From contig CAUZFZ010000025.1 of NCBI GenBank assembly GCA_963579025.1, positions 1-64,000 of the forward strand: 64,000 nucleotides of DNA, given 5' to 3'. Positions 35,547 to 45,344 of this stretch are shown in pieces. Under the pieces are notes generated by a model. That model had not been told where the DNA came from, did no database searches, and worked only from the letters and a program-made list of their open reading frames with translations. The position numbers and the translations under genes were made by a program. This stretch comes from CAUZFZ01 sp963579025. Lineage in GTDB: Bacteria > Planctomycetota > Planctomycetia > Planctomycetales > Planctomycetaceae. Each line of letters opens with the position of its first letter. Within the stretch, counting starts at the first letter, position 1.

Positions 35547-36802
35547 CGAACCGGACGGTTACTTCAATCGAACGCACGCTGAACGTAGAAGCGGCCGCTT
35601 CGCGGGAATGGGATGTCGTTGTTATCGGGGCTGGTCCCGCGGGAGCGCTGGCTGCGACTCTGCTGGCTCGACACGGCCTGAGCACACTATTGATCGAGCG
35701 AAAGTCGTTTCCGCGATACAAAATCTGCGGTGCTTGTTTGAATCCTCAGAGTCTGGCTGTGTTACGTAGTGTCCAGCTTGAACACACTGCCGCGTCGGCT
35801 GTTGCCTTGAGCGGGTTTCATCTGCAGTCGAGGGGCAGGACGCTGAATCTGGACCTGCCCGGAAGCGTGTCGATTTCCCGAGAACGATTTGATGCGGAAC
35901 TGGTTCGCGCGGCGATCGACGCGGGGGCGTCATTTCTCTGTGAGTGCAGCGCCAAGGTGCTGCCGTCGACATCCGATGCGGACCTGAAGTTGTTTCCGGT
36001 GCCATTTCGATGCGTCGAGATCAAGCCCGATAGTGCAGAGCCACAAGTCGTGCGAGCTGCGGTGGTCGTTGCGGCCGACGGGCTGAGCCATAGTTGTGTG
36101 GCTGGACTTGATGGATTCCTGCCGACCGTCGAAGCCGCGTCCCGCATTGGAGCCGGAGCCGTCGCGTCGGAGGCCCCGTCGTTCTACCAACCCGGCCGTA
36201 TCTACATGTCGGTGGGACACGGCGGGTATGTCGGACTGGTGCGGCTTGAAGATCAGCGACTGAATATCGCGTCTGCACTGGACGCGAAGCATGTCCGGGA
36301 CTGCGGCAGTCTGGCGGAAGCGGCCAGACGAATCGTGGTATCCGCGGGCTTTCCAGACTTCGAGGCTCTCTCGGATGATTCCGCATCAGACTGGCACGGC
36401 ACACCGGCGCTGACACGTTCGACTTATCCACTGGCAGCTCAGCGGTTGTTTGTCATTGGAGATGCCGCCGGGTATGTGGAGCCGTTTACCGGCGAGGGCA
36501 TCGCGTGGGCGCTGGCGTCGGCTCAGTCAGTTGTGCCCCTTGTTCAATGTGCGTGCCAGCGTTGGGACAGTTTGCTGGAACGCACGTGGCAGAGTGACTG
36601 GATGCAGGCGGTCGGTCGTCATCAGTTGTGGTGTCGGAGACTGGCTCGGCTGTTGCGACATCCCGCTGCAGTCGCGATGGTCACGCGGGTGGTTTCGACG
36701 TGTCCCTGGCTGGCAGGTCCCGTGATGAGAACACTGAATCAGATACCGAAGTCGGCCGACGCGTCGCTTCCATCTTCAACGACCGCCAGGAAGGCGGGAT
36801 AA
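35543..36802 (+). CDS. FAD-dependent reductase, geranylgeranyl reductase-like
   Basis: A 419-residue flavoprotein. The ATG at 35543 has a GGAGG upstream and overlaps the methyltransferase stop. VVVIGAGPAGALAATLLARHG is a dinucleotide-binding motif near residue 25, KICGACLNPQ follows, and GDAAGYVEPFTGEGIAWAL is the FAD motif late in the protein. Members act as geranylgeranyl reductases, halogenase-like or hydroxylase-like monooxygenases. In this cluster it could reduce or hydroxylate the polyketide product. A further open frame upstream to 35366 overlaps the methyltransferase and is not used. Confidence 0.85.
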   Translation: MTNRTVTSIERTLNVEAAASREWDVVVIGAGPAGALAATLLARHGLSTLLIERKSFPRYKICGACLNPQSLAVLRSVQLEHTAASAVALSGFHLQSRGRTLNLDLPGSVSISRERFDAELVRAAIDAGASFLCECSAKVLPSTSDADLKLFPVPFRCVEIKPDSAEPQVVRAAVVVAADGLSHSCVAGLDGFLPTVEAASRIGAGAVASEAPSFYQPGRIYMSVGHGGYVGLVRLEDQRLNIASALDAKHVRDCGSLAEAARRIVVSAGFPDFEALSDDSASDWHGTPALTRSTYPLAAQRLFVIGDAAGYVEPFTGEGIAWALASAQSVVPLVQCACQRWDSLLERTWQSDWMQAVGRHQLWCRRLARLLRHPAAVAMVTRVVSTCPWLAGPVMRTLNQIPKSADASLPSSTTARKAG

Positions 36803-36813
36803 GGGGCGCCACG

Positions 36814-37914
36814 ATGGCTCTGGTCATACGCGGTCTGGGAACAGCAACTCCCGAGCATTCGATTTCTCAGTCAGACCTGGCCGAAATGGCGAGCGCGTTC
36901 TGTTGCAGCACGCCTCAACAGACGAAGCTCCTGCCGGCGCTGTACCGTCGTACTGGAGTTCGAACGCGGCACAGTGTCATCCTTGACTCGTCAACGAACG
37001 GCGCCGCGGCACGACAGACGTTTTATCGGGACGCGCGAAACGCGGACGATGCCGGACCGACGACGTCCGTGCGCATGAACCGGTACGCTGCCGAAGCTGG
37101 CCCACTGGCAGAAGCCGCGGCAAGACGGGCGATCGATCAGGCGGCGATCGATCCAGCAGCGGTGACGCATCTCATTACGGTCTCGTGCAGCGGATTCAAT
37201 GCGCCCGGTTATGACATTTCGCTCGTGCAGCAACTGCCGCTGTCGCCAGGTGTCGAACGAACTCACGTCGGATTCATGGGCTGTCACGGTGCATTGAATG
37301 GCCTGCGAGTAGCCCGCGCATTTGTGGAAGCCGACCCGCATGCGGTCGTCCTGCTGTGTGCCGTCGAACTGTGCAGCCTGCATCAGCAGTACGGCTGGAA
37401 TCCGCAACAGGTTGTCGCAAACGCACTGTTCGCCGACGGAGCCGCCGCTGTCGTTGCGACTGCAGACACCATCGACAGAAGCGATGACCAAACGACAAAG
37501 CTGATCGGAAACGGATCCTGCATTCTGCCCGACTCGCAGGACTACATGAGCTGGCGGATTCAGGATCACGGCTTCGAAATGACGCTCTCGCCCCAGCTTC
37601 CAGATCTGATTCGCCGTTCACTCAAACCCTGGTTGGCCGAATGGTTGAGCAGTTTCGACCTGACCACAGATCAGGTCCCCACCTGGGCGATTCATCCAGG
37701 CGGCCCCCGCGTGCTTTCGTCGACTGGGCAGGCGCTGAGTTTATCCGACGAACAGCTCGAACCATCCAGGCGTGTTCTCGCCGAGTACGGCAACATGTCA
37801 TCACCGACGGTCCTGTTCATCCTTGAGCAACAGCGACAGCGGAACATGACTGGCCCGTGTATTCTGCTGGGCTTCGGTCCCGGCATCACAATCGAAGCGG
37901 CGTTGCTGCAATAA
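36814..37914 (+). CDS. Type III polyketide synthase
   Basis: A 366-residue chalcone-synthase-like enzyme. The Cys-His-Asn triad is intact: Cys157 (HVGFMGCHGALNG), His294 (WAIHPGGPRV) and Asn327 (EYGNMSSPTV). The GFGPGIT loop lies near the C-terminus. The start is 36814, with AAGGGG upstream. It is the third gene of a methyltransferase-reductase-PKS operon. Such enzymes extend fatty-acyl-CoA or acyl starters with malonyl-CoA to give alkylresorcinols or alkylpyrones; the starter is not predictable here. Product type is inference. Confidence 0.93.
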   Translation: MALVIRGLGTATPEHSISQSDLAEMASAFCCSTPQQTKLLPALYRRTGVRTRHSVILDSSTNGAAARQTFYRDARNADDAGPTTSVRMNRYAAEAGPLAEAAARRAIDQAAIDPAAVTHLITVSCSGFNAPGYDISLVQQLPLSPGVERTHVGFMGCHGALNGLRVARAFVEADPHAVVLLCAVELCSLHQQYGWNPQQVVANALFADGAAAVVATADTIDRSDDQTTKLIGNGSCILPDSQDYMSWRIQDHGFEMTLSPQLPDLIRRSLKPWLAEWLSSFDLTTDQVPTWAIHPGGPRVLSSTGQALSLSDEQLEPSRRVLAEYGNMSSPTVLFILEQQRQRNMTGPCILLGFGPGITIEAALLQ

Positions 37915-38006
37915 ATGTGTTTCAAGAGCATGCAGGCCGGTCCTCAAGGTTGACGCCGCACTTGCTCCTGCCTGCTCGAAAGCGCAGACACTCATTCGAG
38001 GTAATC

Positions 38007-39959
38007 ATGTCGCAATCAGTTGTCGAGACTTCACAGACAACCCCGACCGCTCGCGAACTGACGGTCATGTCCCTGGGCACCGGTTTGGTTCTGTCCGTCG
38101 TGATGGGTGCGGCGAATGTATATCTCGGACTGCGTGTCGGCATGACGGTCTCGGCGTCGATCCCGGCCGCTGTGCTCGCGACGGCTCTACTGCGCGGTGT
38201 GTTCAACCGACGTTCGATCCTCGAAGCGAACATCGTCCAGACAAGTGCGTCGGCAGGAGAATCACTGGCGGCGGGCATCATCTTCACAATGCCGGCACTG
38301 CTGCTGACCGGGATCTGGACTGAATTTGATTTCTGGACAACAACGCTGGTGGCTTTGTCCGGCGGACTGCTGGGCATCCTGATGATGATCCCCATGCGTC
38401 GGGCAATTGTCGTCGAGGCAACCGACCTCAAGTTCCCGGAAGGTGTGGCGTGTGCAGAAGTCCTGCGGGCCGGCGCGGCCGAGCACGACGAAGGAGGTCA
38501 GGCATCGCTGGGTACGCAACTGGTATTTGGAGGTCTGGCTGCCGGAGCGACCATCAAGCTGTTTGCCGGGTTTCTTGGCCTGCTGAAATCCAGTGTGGAG
38601 CATGCAACGCGAGCCGGTGGTCGCACCTGGTACTTCGGGACAGACGTTTCGCCGGCTCTGGTCGCTGTCGGACTGATCGTCGGGTTACCGGTTGCGTCTC
38701 AGGTGTTCCTCGGCGGAGCGCTCGGCTGGTACATCCTGATCCCCTTGCTGAGCGCGGGCCCGATTGAGACTTCCGCCACTGCGCACGCGTTCGCGATCTG
38801 GTCAACCGAAGTGCGGTACGTCGGCGTCGGAGCGATGGTGGTCGGTGGGCTGGCCGCGATCTGGAAAGTGCGGCATGGAATTGCCGCGGCGTTCCGTGAA
38901 CTCTTCGGAAACGTCCGATTGCGAGCGACGATGGAGAATCAGGACACCGATGACACGGACAGTTCAACGGAACGGAATCTTGAGTTTGGTTACATGGCCA
39001 GCCTCGGGCTATTCTGCGCCGTTTTGGTGTTCGGCATCTACTTCACTCTGCTTGAGCGGTCGATCGGCATCACAATTCTGGCAACCGTTGCAGCGCTGGT
39101 GCTGTCGTTCCTGTTCACGGCTGTTGCAAGCTACATCGTCGGGCTGGTCGGAAACTCGAACAGTCCGGTGTCGGGCATGACGATCTCCGCTGTGCTGCTG
39201 ACTGGGCTGATGTTGTGGGTCGGTGATTACTCGGGCAGAGCGGGCATTCTGGCAATGCTGGGCGTGGCCGGCGTCGTCTGCTGCGTCGCCTGTACGGCGG
39301 GCGACGTGTGCAACGATCTGAAGACAGGACACCTTGTCGGAGCAACTCCGCGTAGTCAGCAGATCGCTCAAGTGCTTGGCGTGATAGTTGCAGCATTCAT
39401 CATGGCTCCCGTGTTGACGATTCTGCACGAAGGCTCGTTGAATGCCGGAACGGGAGGGATTGGTGGCGAAGAACTGGTCGCTCCCCAGGCAGGCCTGTTT
39501 GCGTCTCTGGCCGAAGGGTTCTTCGGAGAAGGCAACATTCCCTGGGACATGGTCGGTTGGGGAATCGGGTTGGCGGTATTGATTCTACTGGCTGACATTC
39601 CACTCGCTCAGAAGGACAGCCAATTCCGGCTGCACGTCATGCCGGTTGCCGTGGGAATCTACCTGCCCGCCGAACTATCCGTTCCAATTCTGCTGGGCGG
39701 AATTCTCAGTTGGCTAATCAGTCGCAGCAGTCAGTCCGACGCAGGAGCAAAACGCAGTGTCCTGCTGGCGTCTGGAATCATCGCGGGCGAGTCGCTAATG
39801 GGTGTGTTGCTCGGCCTGCTCGCATTCCTCGGCTGGACATCACTGGAACTGGGCAAGTCCGCTCCGCCATTGCTGCTCGACGTCGTCTCCCTGCTCGTTC
39901 TCCTTGCAGTACTCGTTGCGACGTACCGGATCGCTGTTCGCGTGAACTCGGACCGCTAA
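38007..39959 (+). CDS. OPT family oligopeptide transporter
   Basis: A 650-residue protein with about fourteen or more hydrophobic helices, beginning after MSQSVVETSQTTPTAREL. TSASAGESLAAGIIFTMPAL and KFPEGVACAEVLRAG are OPT motifs (the latter near residue 140). The start at 38007 has GAGGT upstream; an open frame to 37857 overlaps the PKS 3' end and is not used. OPT proteins carry peptides or metal-chelator complexes into the cell. Its stop lies seven bases from the end of the convergent BlaR1-like gene. Confidence 0.9.
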   Translation: MSQSVVETSQTTPTARELTVMSLGTGLVLSVVMGAANVYLGLRVGMTVSASIPAAVLATALLRGVFNRRSILEANIVQTSASAGESLAAGIIFTMPALLLTGIWTEFDFWTTTLVALSGGLLGILMMIPMRRAIVVEATDLKFPEGVACAEVLRAGAAEHDEGGQASLGTQLVFGGLAAGATIKLFAGFLGLLKSSVEHATRAGGRTWYFGTDVSPALVAVGLIVGLPVASQVFLGGALGWYILIPLLSAGPIETSATAHAFAIWSTEVRYVGVGAMVVGGLAAIWKVRHGIAAAFRELFGNVRLRATMENQDTDDTDSSTERNLEFGYMASLGLFCAVLVFGIYFTLLERSIGITILATVAALVLSFLFTAVASYIVGLVGNSNSPVSGMTISAVLLTGLMLWVGDYSGRAGILAMLGVAGVVCCVACTAGDVCNDLKTGHLVGATPRSQQIAQVLGVIVAAFIMAPVLTILHEGSLNAGTGGIGGEELVAPQAGLFASLAEGFFGEGNIPWDMVGWGIGLAVLILLADIPLAQKDSQFRLHVMPVAVGIYLPAELSVPILLGGILSWLISRSSQSDAGAKRSVLLASGIIAGESLMGVLLGLLAFLGWTSLELGKSAPPLLLDVVSLLVLLAVLVATYRIAVRVNSDR

Positions 39960-39966
39960 ACGAACG

Positions 39967-42900
39967 CTAATCCGTCCGGCCAGACGGTTTGGGTGATTTA
40001 GTTTCGGTTGATGCGGGAGTCTCTAAAGGGTTCGTTCCCGGTGGGTTTGCCGGTTCTTTTGGTGCTGGTGCCACAGGTGGCGCCGGCGTGACTTCGATCT
40101 CAATCGATTGCCCGGTGACTTCGACAATTTCGCCATCATCATTCTCGGCCGTGAAAATGACGCGGATCGAGTGCTTCCCTGGTTTGAGTGCGATCGATTT
40201 AAATGGTTCCCGCGAGTGCCAATTCTGAGGGAGTACTGTCGGGACGTTGATCAGTTCAATCCCGCGAGTGAAAGGTGGGGGGACCGGTCCGGTGATCGGC
40301 CCGGAAAACACCAGACGCTCGCCATCAACTTCCGGAATGCAGCCACACGTCTTGTGATTATTAAAACGCAGCGACTCGCCACTGACATTCTGGATATCGG
40401 AAAACAGCAACACGGGATCGCCCTCGGAGACGATTCGCTGCGGAGTCCATGTCCGCATGCGGATTCCGTTTGAAACGGGCATCCAGTCGGCGACTTCCCG
40501 TCCTTTCGTATCGGCATCCGATTCAGCCTGAGGCTCAATCAGGCGGAGCTTTAATCTGCCGGTCGTCAAATCGCCGACAGCAGCTCCGTCAATGGTCGCG
40601 TTGAATGAGTGCGTGAGCGAAACACCGTGCGTGCCCGCAGGCAAACGATAGGCAAGCACATTGACCGTTGAGCCCCCGAGCCACTCTTTGCTTCTGACCG
40701 GCAGCAGAACGCGTCCGACGTTAGCTGTCCGATTAGGCAGGACTGTTAGACGGGTTGCCAGATTGGGAGTTCCCAGCCCGAGAACTCCCCATGTCCCCGC
40801 CGGACCGCGATACCTTTCGTACGGAAGGATTCTCTCGTCCTGATTGAGGAACACGGCCGGACCGGGATCGAGTCGGTAATTATTCAAGTTGATCCAGACA
40901 GGAGCCTGGGCGTGCAAGAGATCGACAGGCCGGTCGCCATGATTCCGGATGCGGACAAGCAATGGAATGTTCTGTCCCAGTTGATACTGCTGCTCTCCAA
41001 ATTCGTATGCGAGACCGGCCTGCACACCTTTCACTGGTTTACCCCAGACGGTGCTTGCCGCAACGGCCTCTCGAGGTCGCAGCGAGCGCGGGCGCTTCAG
41101 TTGCTCGACCGGGATCCGAATCGTGCCGAGATCGTGCGTCTTCCCTGCTTCCACGTTGATCTTGAAACGACCTCGCTTCCATTCGGGTTGAGCCGCAAGG
41201 AAACCTGCACGCTCGTGCCAGCATTGAAATTCAAGTTCACCGGCGGGGAGGTTTCGTATCTCGAATGTGCCGTCGGGATTCGTCGCCGCTGCATACGGAT
41301 GCTCGGTCACGATCGCCCAGGCCTGAATAAACGGATGCATTGCATCGGTGATGTGTATCGGGACCGGTTCTCGGTGCGTGAGTTCGATCTTAATCGATTG
41401 ACCAGGTGGTATTACGACGTTGGACCCCTGACCGAACACCGTTCTGAAGTGAGCATTGTGAGCAACCACGTTCGCATTTTTCGCGATCACCGGTTGTCCC
41501 ACTCTGACGGGAATCAGACGCGGATGAATTGCCGGGCCCTTGAACTGCAATGACTGCCCCTTTGAAGCGGTCTTCGCGTAGTCAGGATGAACGGCAACGT
41601 CTTTGGTTCGCACGTAGATCCCCACGTTAGCAATACCGAGAGTCTTGCTGTCGACAACGAGTGACTCGTCGGCAGTCGATTCGCCAAGCGTTGTGCGGTC
41701 CCGGCTTATGGGGAGCGGCGGTAGGCTCGGGAAGTTGCCATCCAGAACGAACCGGCCAGTGATATGCCCCCAGGGGCCAGTTGGAGCAGTCGCCGCGTCG
41801 TCACTGCTATCCGGTTCGCTCTCGTCAGGCGCTTGCCGTTCCAAGGCAGCGTCTTTACGGCGCAGCTTGAAGATGTGTTTGACGCGACCACCTGGCGGCG
41901 TTTTGAGTTCCAGCTCCTGAATGCCAGGTTGCTCGTACTCGTCGGGGCTTGAATAAATCATGTATGTCCAGCCCTCGCGCGGACCGACATGGACTCGATA
42001 ATAGCCGTCTTTATCGGTCTCGTAGTCGGACTCCGGCGGAGAGCCACGCGGTGCAGCTTCATCACTTGTACGACGTACTCCCGGAGAATTGAAATGTCGC
42101 GGCGGACGATTTGCGCCGATGCACTCCGGTACGAGCACCTGCATCCACATCTCTCCAACCGCGTTTTCCGTTCCGATCTTCGCGCCGGGAATGCCCTTGC
42201 CTGTCCGCTCGTCAACAATGCGGATAGACAACTCACACGCCTCCGCAAGGTTGAAGTCAAACGTCTGGTCGGCGACTCCAGGCAAGACCTCGATCCAGCG
42301 TGAATAGGCCCCCGGATGTCCGGTGTAACCATGAGGAATCCGCAGGTACGGAATCGGCTGCGACGAATCGAGTCGGAAGTACATCGCGCCCTGGGGCAGG
42401 TCGAGAGTCACGACTCCGTCCTTGTCCGTCGTGCCTGAAGCCGCCACCTCGAATGTCTCGCTTCGGACGCGGTACGACTCGCGATCAGCGATGACCTGCA
42501 GTCCAGGAAGCGGCGTCTTCTTTTCGCCGGCGGTAAAGCAAAGACGTACTGACTGAGTCGCAATGGTCCTGGCAACAGTTCCCGGCTGCCTGGAATCTTC
42601 CGAGGAAGCGACACTGATTCGCACTCGTCCAGGCATCCGCTGGTCGTCATACCCAGTATCGATCTTCACGGCCAGGCGGTCGTCCGGGCCGAACTTGAGT
42701 GGCTCATACAGCTCCAGAACAGAGCTGACTGGTTCGTGAGGATGTTCCGCCGACGGCGCAACCCAACTGGTATCCGATAGAAAATCTGTGGCACTGCTGA
42801 CCGGGAACCGGTCGTCCTCGTCCGTGGCGTAAGCCGTTCGAATCTCAATGTATTCACCCTGTGGGGCGTTCTCGGGCGTGACGTGATACAGCTCAAGTGC

Positions 42901-44745
42901 AAACAACAGGAACGAACCGTCGGGCGAGCGACCCGGACCGCCGCCAGGTAACGACTTGTGATTCAAAGTCTCAAAGCGGAAATGTGTGACTGGCTGGTCA
43001 TCGGGATTGAAGATAAATCGCGAGTCGGAACCTTCCGGACCGGGCGACTCAAACAGGATGGAACTGTCCTGCAGCACAGTCGCCTTTTCCCCGCGGTCCA
43101 GTTCCATCTGATGTGGATACAGAACATCCCAATGATGTGCATACGCCGCAAGAACGCCATCCAACTGGAACTCGGCTTTCCACAACGCATCCTCCCCGGC
43201 CGGTGGTTTCCGCCGACTCGTGTCCTTCCCGGACTTCAACAATTCCGCTTCGAGCCGACTCAACTTTTTCAATCGCTCAATGCGCCGACGATGCACTGCG
43301 ATGCGATCCGCCGTGGAGTCGACCTCAGCAATTTCTAACTTGAACCGTGCCAAGTGCTCTTTTAGCACTGCATCAATCGCAACCTTGCCCGCCCTGTAGT
43401 CGCGTTCGGCAGATCGAATCGAATTGGACTTATCGTCGTCTTCGTTCGCCCGGTCGGAATTCCCGGAATCACTCACAGTGGCATCTGCGCCGCGTTCCGG
43501 TGATGGTGAGTCAGCGAATGTCGGAACGACGAACGGTGCCAGTGCAATAACGATGAGGGACGCAAACAGCGTCGTCAGGCCGGCTCTCGTCAATTTGAGT
43601 CGAGACGGTTCATCGTGGCTCAGCACGCGCATGACACGTCGCTTGAGTTCGGACGAGTTTCGGCCCGATGCCGCCAGTGCGATTGCCTGTCCGGTCAGCT
43701 TTCGATCAATGGCCGTTGACGAAATCTCCGCCATGCGCACAAGTGCGTCCGCATAATTCACTCGCTGCCAGCCCGCGCCGAGCACGAGATCGTCACACGC
43801 ATTTTCCCGTTCCATGCTGACACGCCGGCTGATGATCCACACAGCCGGATGGAAAAACAGAAACGCCTCGATCAGCCGCTGCAGCAGATTGACGCACAGA
43901 TCAAACCGCCGAATGTGAGCGAATTCATGAGCGAGAAGCGGTTCCAGTTGCTGCGGCGTCAGCCCCGTTGCAACCGACAACGGCAGCAGGACGACTGGCC
44001 TGAGAACACCAATCACAGTTGGTGCAGCCACACATTCACAGAAACGGACAGTAGGCGCGACTTTCAGTCCAATGCACTTCGCCTGACGGTGAATCATCGT
44101 CAACAGTGCGCCCTCTGTTATGGCAACCGCGGCAGTCTTCAATTCGTGACCACTCAGCAGAGATCGTGACAGTCGGACCAGCATGGCAAGCACACCGAAG
44201 CCGTACGCTGCCGCGAGCCAGCCTGACCAGCCGTGAAGTCTGAACGTTAAGAGTGATTGTGTGCTGGCGGAAACAGCCGAGACCTGGTCGACTGCGACAG
44301 GATCGCCGCCGACTGGTTCGATCTGGACAACCGCTGGCATAAAATCCCCGGCGGCTGCCGGAAGGTCAATTGGCGACCGGGACGATGCAGCAACGTCCGC
44401 ATGGACGATCGTGGATTCCGTGACATCAACAGTCGCCTCACCCTCGGCAACAGAAACCTGCACGGGTACGCCGGTTGCAGATCCCAGGAGCACGAATGTT
44501 GCGGGAACGCATCCGACCATCAGTCCGAGCGCAATGACGTGAACCCAGTAACGGACGGCGGCCGTCACACGCCGCAGCAACCCCTGCAGAGTGAGAGCCA
44601 CGCAGGCAATCACGCAGCCCTGCCACAGAAAGTGGATCAGAGCCAGTGACAGGCGGGCACTGACAGTGGGTTGAAACTCAGAGGGAATCAGCCAGTCGAC
44701 CAGGTGCAATAAGGCTGCTCCTTGAAACACAGACGAACTCGACAC
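39967..44745 (-). CDS. BlaR1-like M56 metalloprotease with very long C-terminal extension
   Basis: A 1592-residue protein. Membrane helices lie near residues 31-54, 68-90 and 172-190, and HEFAH (273-277) is the zinc site of M56 (BlaR1/MecR1) proteases; another helix is at about 388-408. The rest (about 1180 residues) is extracytoplasmic: an Ig-like or carboxypeptidase-regulatory-like stretch, then 993-1215 resembling planctomycete cupredoxin-like domains, then more beta-rich sequence to a Pro-rich tail. The start is GTG 44745, without a good Shine-Dalgarno site. It follows a BlaI-type repressor gene on the same strand, so it is probably the sensor. Confidence 0.85.
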   Translation of the reverse strand: MSSSSVFQGAALLHLVDWLIPSEFQPTVSARLSLALIHFLWQGCVIACVALTLQGLLRRVTAAVRYWVHVIALGLMVGCVPATFVLLGSATGVPVQVSVAEGEATVDVTESTIVHADVAASSRSPIDLPAAAGDFMPAVVQIEPVGGDPVAVDQVSAVSASTQSLLTFRLHGWSGWLAAAYGFGVLAMLVRLSRSLLSGHELKTAAVAITEGALLTMIHRQAKCIGLKVAPTVRFCECVAAPTVIGVLRPVVLLPLSVATGLTPQQLEPLLAHEFAHIRRFDLCVNLLQRLIEAFLFFHPAVWIISRRVSMERENACDDLVLGAGWQRVNYADALVRMAEISSTAIDRKLTGQAIALAASGRNSSELKRRVMRVLSHDEPSRLKLTRAGLTTLFASLIVIALAPFVVPTFADSPSPERGADATVSDSGNSDRANEDDDKSNSIRSAERDYRAGKVAIDAVLKEHLARFKLEIAEVDSTADRIAVHRRRIERLKKLSRLEAELLKSGKDTSRRKPPAGEDALWKAEFQLDGVLAAYAHHWDVLYPHQMELDRGEKATVLQDSSILFESPGPEGSDSRFIFNPDDQPVTHFRFETLNHKSLPGGGPGRSPDGSFLLFALELYHVTPENAPQGEYIEIRTAYATDEDDRFPVSSATDFLSDTSWVAPSAEHPHEPVSSVLELYEPLKFGPDDRLAVKIDTGYDDQRMPGRVRISVASSEDSRQPGTVARTIATQSVRLCFTAGEKKTPLPGLQVIADRESYRVRSETFEVAASGTTDKDGVVTLDLPQGAMYFRLDSSQPIPYLRIPHGYTGHPGAYSRWIEVLPGVADQTFDFNLAEACELSIRIVDERTGKGIPGAKIGTENAVGEMWMQVLVPECIGANRPPRHFNSPGVRRTSDEAAPRGSPPESDYETDKDGYYRVHVGPREGWTYMIYSSPDEYEQPGIQELELKTPPGGRVKHIFKLRRKDAALERQAPDESEPDSSDDAATAPTGPWGHITGRFVLDGNFPSLPPLPISRDRTTLGESTADESLVVDSKTLGIANVGIYVRTKDVAVHPDYAKTASKGQSLQFKGPAIHPRLIPVRVGQPVIAKNANVVAHNAHFRTVFGQGSNVVIPPGQSIKIELTHREPVPIHITDAMHPFIQAWAIVTEHPYAAATNPDGTFEIRNLPAGELEFQCWHERAGFLAAQPEWKRGRFKINVEAGKTHDLGTIRIPVEQLKRPRSLRPREAVAASTVWGKPVKGVQAGLAYEFGEQQYQLGQNIPLLVRIRNHGDRPVDLLHAQAPVWINLNNYRLDPGPAVFLNQDERILPYERYRGPAGTWGVLGLGTPNLATRLTVLPNRTANVGRVLLPVRSKEWLGGSTVNVLAYRLPAGTHGVSLTHSFNATIDGAAVGDLTTGRLKLRLIEPQAESDADTKGREVADWMPVSNGIRMRTWTPQRIVSEGDPVLLFSDIQNVSGESLRFNNHKTCGCIPEVDGERLVFSGPITGPVPPPFTRGIELINVPTVLPQNWHSREPFKSIALKPGKHSIRVIFTAENDDGEIVEVTGQSIEIEVTPAPPVAPAPKEPANPPGTNPLETPASTETKSPKPSGRTD

Positions 44746-44827
44746 TCAACGCGACAGAGCCACAGCCGCGTCTCGAAGCCTCCGGAAGATGATCCAGAAA
44801 CTGCGCGATGCCGCGACTCGATAGTGG

Positions 44828-45220
44828 TCATCCCAGTTCCTTCATTTTGCGATTTAGAATCCGGCGGAGTTCTTTCAGCTCGTCCTGATCAATATCCGCG
44901 CAGTTGAACAGGCTTAGCATGACTGCCGAGGGTGAACCGTCGAAGACGCGGCGAACGACGTCACTCAGCATCCCCTCGCTGACCTGCTCCCGACTGACCC
45001 GTGGAGCGAACAGGTACGATTTCCCCTGCTTCTCACGGGTCAGATAGTTCTTCTCGACCATCGTGTTTAGAGCGGTGATGACCGACGTATGAGCAATCGC
45101 CCGTCCGGCTCCCGCCAGTGCTTTTCGGATCTCACGCACCAACAGAGGCGAGTCATCCCACAGAACTCGCAGAATCTGCAGCTCCATTTGCGTCGGATGT
45201 CCCGAGACCGGACGTGCCAT
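44828..45220 (-). CDS. BlaI/MecI family transcriptional repressor
   Basis: A 130-residue winged-helix regulator. ELQILRVLWDDSPLLVREI and ALNTMVEKNYLTREKQGKSY match the DNA-binding domain and wing. The start at 45220 (MARPVSGHPTQMEL) is typical; an open frame to 45445 is upstream DNA. The gene is 82 bases from the BlaR1-like gene, so together they make a sensor-repressor operon probably autoregulated by proteolysis of the repressor. Many planctomycete pairs of this kind have no beta-lactamase link. Target genes are unknown. Confidence 0.92.
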   Translation of the reverse strand: MARPVSGHPTQMELQILRVLWDDSPLLVREIRKALAGAGRAIAHTSVITALNTMVEKNYLTREKQGKSYLFAPRVSREQVSEGMLSDVVRRVFDGSPSAVMLSLFNCADIDQDELKELRRILNRKMKELG

Positions 45221-45258
45221 CGATATGCCTTGCCAGTTCCTGACTTCGCAAACATCAC

Positions 45259-45280
45259 ATCTTCGTATTAACCAGAAGAT
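45259..45280. promoter_or_regulatory. Candidate operator upstream of the BlaI-type gene
   Basis: The inverted repeat ATCTTC-N10-GAAGAT lies about 40 bases upstream of the repressor start, in the right place for autoregulation. It does not match the classical BlaI operator core, so this is a weak guess from position and symmetry alone. Confidence 0.25.
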
Positions 45281-45344
45281 AGTCCTGTGCCGGGAATCGA
45301 TCAAGCGTGATCTTCGGTGAAACACGAAGATTGTCTGGCAACGC

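Noticed and set aside
45259..45280. Inverted repeat as a firm BlaI operator
   Set aside because: Kept only as a low-confidence candidate because it does not match the classical operator and there is no second copy at a promoter in the window.
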